16,411 nucleotides of DNA from an uncultured Sphingopyxis sp. (GCA_937957805.1 CALFXW010000248.1:1-16411); one strand, 5' to 3'. Shown: positions 6,141 through 13,423, counted from the stretch's first letter. Made by a program: numbers and translations. Notes: generated from the letters alone by a model not told the origin.

Positions 6141-6710
6141 TTATGCCCCCAAAATGCGGACAAGCTGGACGGGCAGGGCCACCCAATCCCCCTGCGCCAC
6201 CACCTGTTGGCGCGCACCGTCGGCGAGCGGCAAAATCTGCATATTTTGCGCGTCGAGCGCCAGCAGCCGCCCAAAGATAAAGCGACCCTGTGGGCGCGGC
6301 ACCAAAATATCGCGGTTGATGGCCTGCGTCAGATCATCGCGCGACAGACGGCGACACCATAGCTGGTCGCCGCGCCGATAATCGCCCAGCGTAGCGCCAA
6401 AACGTATCCCCACCATGTCCGATTCAACCAGCGGCACTGCTGCATTTTCCGGCTTGGTTGGCGCATATGCCCCATCGCCCGCGATGATCGCGCAGATGGA
6501 AATGTCGGCACCCTCTGCCATGTTGAGCAGCGCGCGCGGTTCCACATCCAATGCGGCGGCAATGCGGTTCAACCAACCCAACGACAGGACGCGCGTGCCC
6601 ATTTCCAGTCGCCCGATGGTCTGTGCGGTGGTTGGCGGGGTGCAGCGCGCCGCCACTTGGTCGAGCGTCAGTCCACGCGCCTTGCGCACCGTGCGTATCT
6701 GATTGTGCAT
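6141..6710 (-). CDS. XRE-family transcriptional regulator with S24-like C-terminal region
   Basis: 189 residues. Residues about 4-60 form an XRE/Cro-type helix-turn-helix (IRTVRKARGLTLDQVA ... TIGRLEMGTRVLSLGWLNRIAAAL). The C-terminal half (about 85-185) has a beta-rich pattern like the LexA/S24 fold, with YRRGDQLW, a central GRFIFGRLL strand and AQGDWVALPVQLVRIL. I see no Ser-Lys dyad at the expected places, so self-cleavage is unlikely; this fold assignment is inference. The ATG at 6710 follows GGAGAGG at 5 bases and beats the ATG at 6737, which precedes that ribosome site and lies in the operator candidate. It is first in a two-gene unit with the glycosyltransferase and divergent from the DUF6456 gene. 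Confidence 0.8.
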   Translation of the reverse strand: MHNQIRTVRKARGLTLDQVAARCTPPTTAQTIGRLEMGTRVLSLGWLNRIAAALDVEPRALLNMAEGADISICAIIAGDGAYAPTKPENAAVPLVESDMVGIRFGATLGDYRRGDQLWCRRLSRDDLTQAINRDILVPRPQGRFIFGRLLALDAQNMQILPLADGARQQVVAQGDWVALPVQLVRILGA

Positions 6711-6729
6711 CCCACCTCTCCTGCAAACA

Positions 6730-6742
6730 AACCACATTGGTT
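6730..6742. promoter_or_regulatory. Inverted-repeat operator candidate between XRE and DUF6456 genes
   Basis: Perfect inverted repeat AACCA-CAT-TGGTT inside a wider near-palindrome with outer arms GCAAA (6723-6727) and TTTGC (6744-6748). It lies just upstream of the XRE ribosome site, in the 74-base divergent gap. This position fits autoregulation by the XRE protein with joint control of the DUF6456 gene. Binding is inferred only. Confidence 0.45.
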
Positions 6743-6784
6743 ATTTGCTTTCCTACAATATCGCCAAAATGGCAAGGGCATTTA

Positions 6785-7315
6785 ATGCGCCAGATATTAG
6801 CCACCGCCATCCACCCCGATGATGCCATCGCGCCCGACAAAAGGCGGACGACATCGCGCCACGTTACCGTCAATCTGGCGGAAAACGCGGTCGGCTGGCT
6901 CCATGCGCGCGGGATGCTCAGCGATGTGCAGGCGATGGCGGGGGCGCAGTTGCACGCTGATTTCGTCCGATCAGGCTTTTTGGGGGGTACCACCATGCGT
7001 TGGGGCGCGATGGATGGCGCTCGTCAGCGCAGCGGACGGCGCGGCGGCGCGCGCCAGTCGGGGCGCGGCGGCGATGCCCCGACGCTCGCGATGATCGACG
7101 CGCGGCGGCGATTTGATGCTGCGATGGCGCATGTCGGGCGCGGGCTGAACGACATTTGCTGGCGGATCATCTGCAATGGCGAAACCATGGGTGACAGCGA
7201 ACGCGCGCTGGGTTGGCCGGGCCGGTCGGGGCGGGTCATTCTTGGCATCGCGCTCGACCGGCTGGCCGAATATTATCGGCTGGTGCCCCGCGAAAACCCC
7301 AGCCAGCGATTTTGA
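6785..7315 (+). CDS. DUF6456 domain-containing protein
   Basis: 176 residues. Recognised by the DUF6456 pattern: NLAENAVGWLHARG near residue 30, a GAQLHADFVRSGF helix, then LAMIDARRRFDAAMAHVGRGL, and a C-terminal GWPGRSGRVILGIALDRLAEYY. The domain occurs in alphaproteobacteria, is mostly helical and has no proven function; a DNA-binding or regulatory role is often suspected. A low-complexity Arg/Gly linker (about 80-97) separates the two helical parts. The ATG at 6785 follows AAGGGC at about 5 bases. Upstream in-frame codons run through the XRE gene on the other strand and are not credible. Divergent from the XRE-glycosyltransferase unit. Confidence 0.75.
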   Translation: MRQILATAIHPDDAIAPDKRRTTSRHVTVNLAENAVGWLHARGMLSDVQAMAGAQLHADFVRSGFLGGTTMRWGAMDGARQRSGRRGGARQSGRGGDAPTLAMIDARRRFDAAMAHVGRGLNDICWRIICNGETMGDSERALGWPGRSGRVILGIALDRLAEYYRLVPRENPSQRF

Positions 7316-7331
7316 TCTGGCGCAACATGGT

Positions 7332-7346
7332 GCGCATCAAATGCGC
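7332..7346. repeat. Short inverted repeat after the DUF6456 gene
   Basis: GCGCAT-CAA-ATGCGC, a 6-base stem with a 3-base loop, 17 bases after the DUF6456 stop and 38 bases before the hydroxylase start. No U-tract follows, so at best it is a weak terminator or an operator for the next gene. Confidence 0.3.
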
Positions 7347-7383
7347 GCAATAAGCCCCATCGCAGCCAAAGGGGGCATGTCTT

Positions 7384-8604
7384 ATGTCGCAGCACATCAT
7401 CATCATCGGGGCCGGGCCGGCGGGGCTGGCCTTTGCGCGTGCCTATCAAAGCGCGGGCGCGCGCGATGCGGCGCGCATCACCATCATCGAACGGCAATCC
7501 GAAACCGCGATTGCAGCGCCGCAGCCCGACGGGCGAGAGATTGCGCTGACCGCAACGTCGGCCCAGATGCTGGAGGAATTGGGCGTTTGGCAACAGATTT
7601 TGGCGACAGAGGCATGGCCGCTGACCGGCGCGCGCGTTATCGACGCGGGGACGCCCTTTGTTATGGCGATTGATGCGCAGCGGGGGCGCGGCGCGGATGC
7701 GGATGCCCCGCTCGGCCATATGGTGTCCAACCACATCATCCGCCGCGCGCTATATGACGGGCTTGGCTTTGGTTCGGGGCATGACAATGGCATTGACCTG
7801 ATTTGCAACACCAGCGTGACCGACATTGAACGCAGCGCCAATGGGGTGACCGTGCGGCTTGATGACGGGCAATCGCTGTCGGGCGATGTCGTATTGGCTG
7901 CCGATTCGCGTTTTTCGACCGCGCGCGCGATGCTGGGCATCGGGGTGGATATGCTGCCCACCGGCAAATCGATGCTGCTCGCCCGCGTTGAACATGAACT
8001 GGACCATGGCGGGCTCGCCAGCGAATGGTTCGACTATGGCCAGACCATCGCCATGCTGCCGCTTGGTCCCAATATTTCGTCCTTCATCCTGACGGTGCCG
8101 CATGCCAGCGCGCAGCACATCGCCTCGCTCACCCGTGAAGCATTGGGGGAGGTTATTACAGAGCGGACGGGCGGGCGCTGGGGGCGGTGCGAAGCGCGCA
8201 CGGCTGCCCATGTCTATCCGCTCACCATGACCTATTCGCACCATTTTTCGGGGGCACGCGCGGCGCTGATCGGTGATGCGGCGGTCGGCATGCACCCGGT
8301 GACCGCGCATGGGTTTAATTTCGGACTGATGGGTTCGGTGCGTCTGGCGCGCGCCATGCACCGTTCGGGCGATGTGGCGAACCCGGCCATGCTGCGCAGC
8401 TGGGCGATCCGCCACCGCGCGGCGACGCTGCCGCTATACGTCGCCACGCGCAGCATCGTCGGTCTTTACACCGACGAACATGTTGCGGCGAAACTGGCGC
8501 GGCGCGCGGTGCTGCGTCTGGGCGGCACGGCCCCGGCACGCGGCATCCTCTCGCGCCTGCTCAGCGCCAGAAAGCCCAAAAAAATGCGGCTATTGGCGCG
8601 TTAG
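7384..8604 (+). CDS. UbiH/UbiM-type FAD-dependent aromatic hydroxylase (ubiquinone biosynthesis)
   Basis: 406-residue class A flavin monooxygenase of the UbiH/UbiF/COQ6 family. Such enzymes hydroxylate the ring of ubiquinone intermediates at the membrane. Seen: ADP-binding GAGPAGLA (9-16), DGREIALTATSAQMLEELGVW (49-69) typical of ubiquinone hydroxylases, the VVLAADSRFS motif (169-178) and the second FAD motif GDAAVGMHPVTAHGFNFGL (297-315). The last motif is closer, as far as I recall, to UbiM (5-demethoxyubiquinol hydroxylase) than to UbiH or UbiF. Regiospecificity cannot be read from sequence. The ATG at 7384 follows AAAGGGGG at 8 bases; an ATG at 7377 is out of frame. The 3' end overlaps the converging uup gene by 15 bases. 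Confidence 0.85.
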   Translation: MSQHIIIIGAGPAGLAFARAYQSAGARDAARITIIERQSETAIAAPQPDGREIALTATSAQMLEELGVWQQILATEAWPLTGARVIDAGTPFVMAIDAQRGRGADADAPLGHMVSNHIIRRALYDGLGFGSGHDNGIDLICNTSVTDIERSANGVTVRLDDGQSLSGDVVLAADSRFSTARAMLGIGVDMLPTGKSMLLARVEHELDHGGLASEWFDYGQTIAMLPLGPNISSFILTVPHASAQHIASLTREALGEVITERTGGRWGRCEARTAAHVYPLTMTYSHHFSGARAALIGDAAVGMHPVTAHGFNFGLMGSVRLARAMHRSGDVANPAMLRSWAIRHRAATLPLYVATRSIVGLYTDEHVAAKLARRAVLRLGGTAPARGILSRLLSARKPKKMRLLAR

Positions 8605-10380
8605 TTCTTCGGCCATTTCGGCAACCAAGAGCCAGCGATCCTCCGCCGCCGCTTTTTCCGCGCGGTGGCCGTCCAATTCGCGCGTCAGCGCGGCAAAGCG
8701 CGCCGCATCACGTGCATAAAGCGTCGGGTCGTGGAGCGCCGCCTCCACCCGCGCCATTGCCGCCTCTATCTCGGCAATGCGTTGGGGTAATTCGTCCAAG
8801 TCGCGCTGATCCTTGTAACTCAGCTTGCGTTTGGGCTGTTGCGGCGCGGCGGTGCTTTGTTGCGGCGCGGCCTTGCTCACCGCTTTGGCAGGCTTGGGCG
8901 CGCTGCGCTGTTTTTCCCAATCGGCGTAACCGCCCGCGACAATATCGACCCGGCCCGACCCATCCAGCCCCAAAGTTATGGTGACGCTGCGGTCCAGAAA
9001 GTCGCGGTCGTGGCTGACCAGCAGCACCGTTCCTTCATAATCGGCGATAACTTCCTGCAACAGGTCGAGCGTTTCAAGGTCGAGGTCGTTGGTCGGCTCA
9101 TCCAGCACCAACAGGCTGGATTCGCGGGCAAATTCGCGCGCCAGCAACAGGCGGGATCGCTCGCCGCCTGACAATGTGCCGACCCGCGCCTCACTCAGCG
9201 ATGGTTCGAACAGGAAATCCTTCAAATAGCCTTTGATATGTTTTTTGACCCCGCGCACTTCGACCCAATCACCGCCGTCGGCCAAAATGTCGCGCACCCG
9301 CTTGTCGGGTTGCAACAGCGCGCGTTGCTGGTCGATGACGATACCGTTCAGCGTCTTGGCGCGGGCAATGCTGCCGCTGTCGGGGGCCAGTTCGCCGGTC
9401 AATAATTTCAGCAATGTCGTCTTGCCCGCGCCATTGGCCCCGACAATGCCGATGCGATCACCGCGCTGAATCCGCAGCGAAAAATCATTGATTATGGTGC
9501 GCGTGCCATAGGATTTGGAAACATGTTCGGCGGTGATGACCGATTTGGATTTGACCGCATCCTTGGCGATGGCCAGCCGCGCAGTGCCCGTGGGGGTGAG
9601 CATTGCGGCACGTTCGGCGCGCATTTCGTGCAGTTTTTCGAGCCGCCCCTGGTTGCGCTTGCGCCGTGCGGTGACGCCGCGCGCCAGCCAATGCGCCTCC
9701 AGCGCCAATTTGGCGTCCAGCCGGTCGGCGTTGCGCGCTTCTTCGGCATAGACGCTTTCCATCCAGCCTTCAAAGCCGCCGAACCCGACCGCTTTTCGCC
9801 GCAACTGCCCACGGTCGAGCCACAGGGTTTCGCGCGTCAGGCGGGTCAGAAATGTCCGGTCGTGGCTGATGGTGACAAAGGCCCCGCTGTAACGGCCCAA
9901 CCATCCCTCCAGCCAGTCAATCGCCCCGAGGTCGAGGTGGTTTGTCGGCTCATCGAGCAGCAAAATATCCGGTTCGCTCGCCAGTGCGCGCGCCAATGCG
10001 GCGCGGCGCCGTTCCCCGCCGCTCGCCAATCGGGCATCGCGGTCGAGCGATATGCCCATCTGGTCGGCGATGGCGGCAACGCCATGGCTGCTCGGCGCGT
10101 CGGCCCCATGGGTGGCAAAATCCATCAGGCTGCCGAACCCCGAAAAATCGGGTTCCTGTTCCAGCATGACGACGCGGGTGCCCGGCACGATGGTGCGGCG
10201 GCCCTGATCCGCCTCCAGCGTTCCGGCGAGCAGGCGCAGCAGGGTGGATTTGCCCGCGCCGTTGCGCCCGATCAGCGCCAGCCGTTCGCGCGCGCCAATA
10301 TAGACGTCAAGTTCGCGAAACAGCCAACCGGAACCTTGCACAAGGCCCAATTCTTCGAAAGAGAGGAGGGGAGCGGCCAT
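8590..10380 (-). CDS. uup: ABC-F ATPase Uup
   Basis: 596 residues, two ATP-binding domains and no membrane segments, so a soluble ABC-F protein rather than a transporter. Domain 1: Walker A GRNGAGKST (38-46), signature SGGER (120-124), Walker B ILLLDEPTNHLD (139-150). Linker helices about 200-285. Domain 2: GANGAGKTT (314-322), LSGGE (403-407), LLVLDEPTNDLD (423-434). A Pro/Ala/Gln-rich hinge (about 493-516) leads to a C-terminal coiled coil starting KRKLSYKDQRDLDELPQRI. That tail is diagnostic of Uup, which binds DNA or ribosomes and affects transposon excision and ribosome function in E. coli. The start at 10380 follows AGGGG at about 8 bases. Divergent from the SIMPL gene and convergent with the hydroxylase. 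Confidence 0.93.
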   Translation of the reverse strand: MAAPLLSFEELGLVQGSGWLFRELDVYIGARERLALIGRNGAGKSTLLRLLAGTLEADQGRRTIVPGTRVVMLEQEPDFSGFGSLMDFATHGADAPSSHGVAAIADQMGISLDRDARLASGGERRRAALARALASEPDILLLDEPTNHLDLGAIDWLEGWLGRYSGAFVTISHDRTFLTRLTRETLWLDRGQLRRKAVGFGGFEGWMESVYAEEARNADRLDAKLALEAHWLARGVTARRKRNQGRLEKLHEMRAERAAMLTPTGTARLAIAKDAVKSKSVITAEHVSKSYGTRTIINDFSLRIQRGDRIGIVGANGAGKTTLLKLLTGELAPDSGSIARAKTLNGIVIDQQRALLQPDKRVRDILADGGDWVEVRGVKKHIKGYLKDFLFEPSLSEARVGTLSGGERSRLLLAREFARESSLLVLDEPTNDLDLETLDLLQEVIADYEGTVLLVSHDRDFLDRSVTITLGLDGSGRVDIVAGGYADWEKQRSAPKPAKAVSKAAPQQSTAAPQQPKRKLSYKDQRDLDELPQRIAEIEAAMARVEAALHDPTLYARDAARFAALTRELDGHRAEKAAAEDRWLLVAEMAEELTRQ

Positions 10381-10466
10381 GGCGCTGGCCCCTAAAGGCT
10401 GGTTCAGGTGATAGCAAGCGAGCCGGTGGCATGCGTCGGGCCACGGCTTTTCAAAGGGACATTTTT

Positions 10467-11210
10467 ATGATCCGTAATCTCATCACCGCATCCGCATTCG
10501 CACTTATGGCGGTGCATACCCCCCTTTACGCGCAGGAACATGCCATGCACCACGCCGCTGAAACCACCGATTCCCCGCTGTTGAGCCTGAATGTCAGTGA
10601 AATTGTCCGCAGCGCGCCCGACCGCGCGACGATTTCGACCGGCGTTACGACCATGGCCCCGACAGCGGCAGAGGCGGTGCGGGCGAATGCCGCGCAAACC
10701 AGCGCTATGGTGGCCGCGCTGCGCCGCGCGGGGATTGCCGAACGTGACATGCAGACCAGCGGCTTCAACCTGTCGGCGCAATATGATTATAGCGGCAATG
10801 ACCGGGGGCAGCCGCCGCGCCTCATCGGCTATCAGGTCAATAATCAGGTCAGCGTTGTTGCGCGCGATTTGGCACGGGTCGGCGCGCTGATCGACGCGCT
10901 GGTGGCGGCGGGCGGCAATAATATCAGCGGGCCTGAATTTTCGCTGGAGGATCCGGCGGCCGCGCTCGACACCGCGCGCACCCGCGCGATGGCAACGGGC
11001 GCTGCGCGCGCGGCATTATATGCACGGGCGGCCGGCTATGCGCGCGCGCGGCTAATTTCGGTGAATGAAGGGGGCGGTTATGCACCCCCGCAGCCGATGA
11101 TGATGGCGCGCATGTCCGCCGATGCCGCAATGGCGCCCGAAACCCCCATCCAGTCGGGGGAGGTTGCCAATGGCATCGCGCTGACCCTGCAATATCGACT
11201 GGAACGATAA
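10467..11210 (+). CDS. Exported SIMPL domain (DUF541) protein
   Basis: 247 residues. A signal peptide spans about 1-22 (MIRN, then hydrophobic ITASAFALMAV, cleavage near PLYA|QE), so the protein is likely periplasmic. The SIMPL domain begins near LSLNVSEIVRSAPDRATISTG and continues with AAEAVRANAAQTSAMVAALRRAGI, MQTSGFNLSAQYDY, GYQVNNQVSVVARDL and ARTRAMATGAARAALYARAAGY. Relatives include YggE (oxidative stress) and BP26; the molecular activity is unknown. The start at 10467 follows AAAGGGA at about 9 bases and gives a proper signal peptide, while an ATG at 10431 would add 12 residues ahead of it. The 86 bases between it and uup hold the divergent promoters; I cannot name the boxes with confidence. 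Confidence 0.87.
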   Translation: MIRNLITASAFALMAVHTPLYAQEHAMHHAAETTDSPLLSLNVSEIVRSAPDRATISTGVTTMAPTAAEAVRANAAQTSAMVAALRRAGIAERDMQTSGFNLSAQYDYSGNDRGQPPRLIGYQVNNQVSVVARDLARVGALIDALVAAGGNNISGPEFSLEDPAAALDTARTRAMATGAARAALYARAAGYARARLISVNEGGGYAPPQPMMMARMSADAAMAPETPIQSGEVANGIALTLQYRLER

Positions 11211-11319
11211 GGGCGGGGCTGTCCTACACGGCGCCAATGCGATACAAGCCGCACCTCATTTTAGCAGGGGCGTGGCGCATGGATTTTATAGGGTTTATAG
11301 TGTGAAGTTGCGCAGTTTT

Positions 11320-11340
11320 CCGCCATTTGTCGGATGGCGG
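11320..11340. terminator. Stem-loop between converging SIMPL and oxygenase genes
   Basis: CCGCCAT-TTGTCGG-ATGGCGG: a perfect GC-rich 7-base stem with a 7-base loop, 110 bases after the SIMPL stop and 25 bases beyond the minus-strand oxygenase stop. Neither strand has a good U-run, so termination is plausible from position but not proven. Confidence 0.45.
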
Positions 11341-11365
11341 TTGGGGTGCGATTTCGCGGGGCCAT

Positions 11366-12016
11366 TCACCATGGCCAGGGGCGTTCGCGGAACCATTTGG
11401 TGATGACATATTTGCGTCCGCGCCGAACCTTTAGCGCTTGGTGTAGGCTCGATGGATTGACGCTGCCGTCGCCGTCCAAATTACACCAGGCCAGCAATTT
11501 GCCCGGCTCTGGCACATGTAATTTGCCGGTGGCGGCAAAGCGGGTGGTGCCGCCCGCTTCGACATGGTTGAGGTAGACCATCATCGTCCATGTGCGTTGG
11601 CCCGCGATGTGGGTATGTTCATAAAAATCAACCCCATTTGGTTCGAAATAGTCGGTATGTCCCTTAAATTGCTGACCGGGCAAATAACGCTGCCCCTGCA
11701 ATGGTTCGCCATAGGCAGGGGCGATGCCGATCAGCGTGCAAAGCTGGGCGTCGATGGCGGCAATCAGCGGGTCTTTGTGGTCAAGTTCGCCGGTTTCGCT
11801 GGTTCGAAATTCGGCATCGCCATTATCGTCGGTGATGGTCGATGGGCGGACATTGGCGTCAATCCGTTCGATCAGCGCGGCGCATTGTTCACCGGTCAGA
11901 AATTGGGGCAGGATGAATTGGGTCAGGCGGGCGCTGGGCACTTTGCGCATCTGCGACGCGGCGCTGAGGCGCGCTGCCGCCAGATCGGCACCAGATGCGT
12001 AAAGGTCAAACAACAT
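11366..12016 (-). CDS. 2-oxoglutarate/Fe(II) oxygenase, prolyl-4-hydroxylase alpha-subunit-like
   Basis: 216 residues from the ATG at 12016. Double-stranded beta-helix dioxygenase that hydroxylates using O2, 2-oxoglutarate and Fe(II). Iron ligands: His120 and Asp122 (GHTDYF) and His192 (SSLHQAL). Lys202 (RRGRKYVITKW) is placed to bind 2-oxoglutarate. The P4H-type end TKWFRERPW and the block EPLQGQRYLPGQQF support the assignment; the target protein is unknown. The frame is open to an ATG at 12148, but that overlaps the tRNA-His gene, so it is rejected. ATGs at 12046 and 12016 remain. The latter gives the N-terminal length usual in the family, though neither has a clear ribosome site. Confidence 0.83.
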   Translation of the reverse strand: MLFDLYASGADLAAARLSAASQMRKVPSARLTQFILPQFLTGEQCAALIERIDANVRPSTITDDNGDAEFRTSETGELDHKDPLIAAIDAQLCTLIGIAPAYGEPLQGQRYLPGQQFKGHTDYFEPNGVDFYEHTHIAGQRTWTMMVYLNHVEAGGTTRFAATGKLHVPEPGKLLAWCNLDGDGSVNPSSLHQALKVRRGRKYVITKWFRERPWPW

Positions 12017-12139
12017 GGGTTCAAACTTATGCGATGCAGCGCGCATGACAACAAGCTGTATCAGCAGGCCTTGCAGTATCGTTGCTGCATCGCTATCGGC
12101 AGCGGCGCAGCGGCGCGGCCAATATGGCGTGCCCGGCAT

Positions 12140-12217
12140 GGCGACCATAGCTCAGCTGGTTAGAGCGCCGGTTTGTGGTACCGGAGGTCGCGGGTTCGAA
12201 CCCCGTTGGTCGCCCCA
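12140..12217 (+). tRNA. tRNA-His (anticodon GTG)
   Basis: Complete cloverleaf. Acceptor GCGACCA (12141-12147) pairs with TGGTCGC (12207-12213). D-arm GCTC/GAGC. Anticodon stem CCGGT/ACCGG with loop TTGTGGT and anticodon GTG at 12175-12177. T-arm with TTCGAAC. The discriminator is C73 (12214) and CCA is encoded (12215-12217). The base before the acceptor is G (12140), which can pair with C73 as the extra G-1 of histidine tRNAs. The span includes G-1. Confidence 0.97.
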
Positions 12218-12250
12218 TTTCCCCCAGATTATGGGCATCCGCCGCCCGCT

Positions 12251-12269
12251 TGTCACAAGATGGGTGACA
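12251..12269. promoter_or_regulatory. Inverted repeat upstream of the leucine dehydrogenase gene
   Basis: TGTCAC-N7-GTGACA, perfect 6-base arms, 34 bases after tRNA-His and 77 bases before the dehydrogenase start. It could be an operator for the dehydrogenase or a structure ending the tRNA transcript. No U-run follows. The arms face each other, unlike the direct repeats of a Pho box. Confidence 0.35.
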
Positions 12270-12346
12270 TTGGCGCTGCGACAGATTATTGCGCCCAAAC
12301 GTAACAGCATTTCGTTGTCACTTTTTGCCCGTGAAAGGCCCACATC

Positions 12347-13399
12347 ATGTCCGCGCTTTGGAACCTGCCCGATTTTGACGCGCATGAAGGGGTCCACCTC
12401 TTTCACGACATCGAATCCGGTCTGCGCGCGGTTATTGCGGTGCATTCAACCCACCTCGGCCCGGCGGCGGGCGGTGCGCGTTATTGGCATTATGCCGACC
12501 CGACGGCGGCGGTCACCGATGCGCTGCGCCTGTCGCGCGGGATGAGCTATAAAAATGCCATGGCCGGCCTGCCAATGGGCGGCGGCAAGGCGGTTTTGCT
12601 GGCGGACGCACCGGGCGCACAAAAATCCGATGCGCTGCTCGCCGCCTTTGGCCGCGCCGTCGATTCGCTGGGTGGCCGTTATGTCACCGCCGAAGATGTC
12701 GGGATGAGCGATGCCGACATGGTCAAAATCTGCCGCGAAACCCGCCATGTCGCCGGGCTGCCGGTGGGCGATGGTGCGGCAGGGGGTGACCCCGGCCCCT
12801 TTACCGCCTTTGGCATTTATCTTGGCGTCTGCGCCGCCATCCGCCGCGCATTGCACAAGGACAGCCCGCACGGCGTCCATATCGCGATTCAGGGTTGCGG
12901 CAGCGTTGGGGGCGGGCTTGCCCGTCGCCTCGCCGCCGATGGAGCGCGCCTGACGCTCAGCGATGTGAACGCCGAACGTGTCGGCGCGCTCGCTGCCGAA
13001 CTGGGGGCCGAAATTGCCGCGCCCGATGCGATTGCAAGCGTCGCTGCCGATGTATTTTCGCCCAATGCGCTCGGCGCGGGGCTGACCGAGGCGTCGATTG
13101 CCGCGCTGCAGGTGCCGATTGTGGCGGGCGGGGCCAATAATCAATTGGCGACAGAGGCCGACGGCCAACGCATCCATGATCGCGGCATTTTGTTCGCGCC
13201 TGATTATGTTATCAACGCGGGCGGCATCATCAACGTCGCACTCGAATATCTGGGGCAGGGGACGCGCGCAGAGGTGGAAGAACGCATCCGCTGCATCCCC
13301 GACCGCTTGGAACAAGTGTGGGAAGAAAGCGCACTCACCAACCGGCCGGCATCGATGGTTGCCGACGCGATGGCGCGCCAGCTTATTGCGCGGGGGTAA
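12347..13399 (+). CDS. Leucine dehydrogenase (Glu/Leu/Phe/Val dehydrogenase family)
   Basis: 350 residues, the length of octameric leucine/phenylalanine dehydrogenases rather than the longer glutamate enzymes. It would catalyse reversible NAD+-dependent deamination of branched-chain amino acids to 2-oxo acids. Seen: GGARYWHY, Lys69 and Lys81 in GMSYKNAMAGLPMGGGKAV (substrate and catalytic lysines), TAEDVG (114-119), GDPGPFTAFG (147-156), the dinucleotide loop QGCGSVGGG (182-190) with Asp206 in LSDVN giving NAD preference, and GGANNQLA followed by APDYVINAGGIINVALEY. Substrate (Leu, Val or Phe) is inferred from family similarity. The ATG at 12347 follows GAAAGG at 8 bases. Leucine deamination would supply the acyl-CoA enzymes encoded further left. 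Confidence 0.9.
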   Translation: MSALWNLPDFDAHEGVHLFHDIESGLRAVIAVHSTHLGPAAGGARYWHYADPTAAVTDALRLSRGMSYKNAMAGLPMGGGKAVLLADAPGAQKSDALLAAFGRAVDSLGGRYVTAEDVGMSDADMVKICRETRHVAGLPVGDGAAGGDPGPFTAFGIYLGVCAAIRRALHKDSPHGVHIAIQGCGSVGGGLARRLAADGARLTLSDVNAERVGALAAELGAEIAAPDAIASVAADVFSPNALGAGLTEASIAALQVPIVAGGANNQLATEADGQRIHDRGILFAPDYVINAGGIINVALEYLGQGTRAEVEERIRCIPDRLEQVWEESALTNRPASMVADAMARQLIARG

Positions 13400-13423
13400 A
13401 ACGCGGCATTTGCGCCGTGCGTT
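13400..13423 (+). terminator. Bulged stem-loop after the leucine dehydrogenase gene
   Basis: AACGC-GGC-ATTTGC-GCC-GT-GCGTT: an 8-pair stem with a two-base bulge, starting directly after the stop codon. It precedes the ccm operon by about 100 bases. It lacks a U-run, so intrinsic termination is uncertain. Confidence 0.35.

Noticed and set aside
5332..6381. 349-residue plus-strand open frame over the glycosyltransferase
   Set aside because: Antisense shadow of the GT4 gene and XRE gene, Arg/His-rich, no domain pattern.
6737..6759. TTGGTT and TACAAT as a promoter for the DUF6456 gene
   Set aside because: Only 11 bases separate the hexamers, too short for a normal sigma-70-type promoter; TACAAT may still be a -10 with a poor -35.
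12071..12099. TTGCAG-17-TATCGG as tRNA-His promoter
   Set aside because: Spacing is ideal but each hexamer matches only three consensus bases; not better than chance in this composition.
12017..12148. Upstream part of the oxygenase frame as coding
   Set aside because: The ATG at 12148 lies inside the tRNA-His gene and the extra residues do not resemble the family; only the ATG at 12046 remains as a possible alternative.
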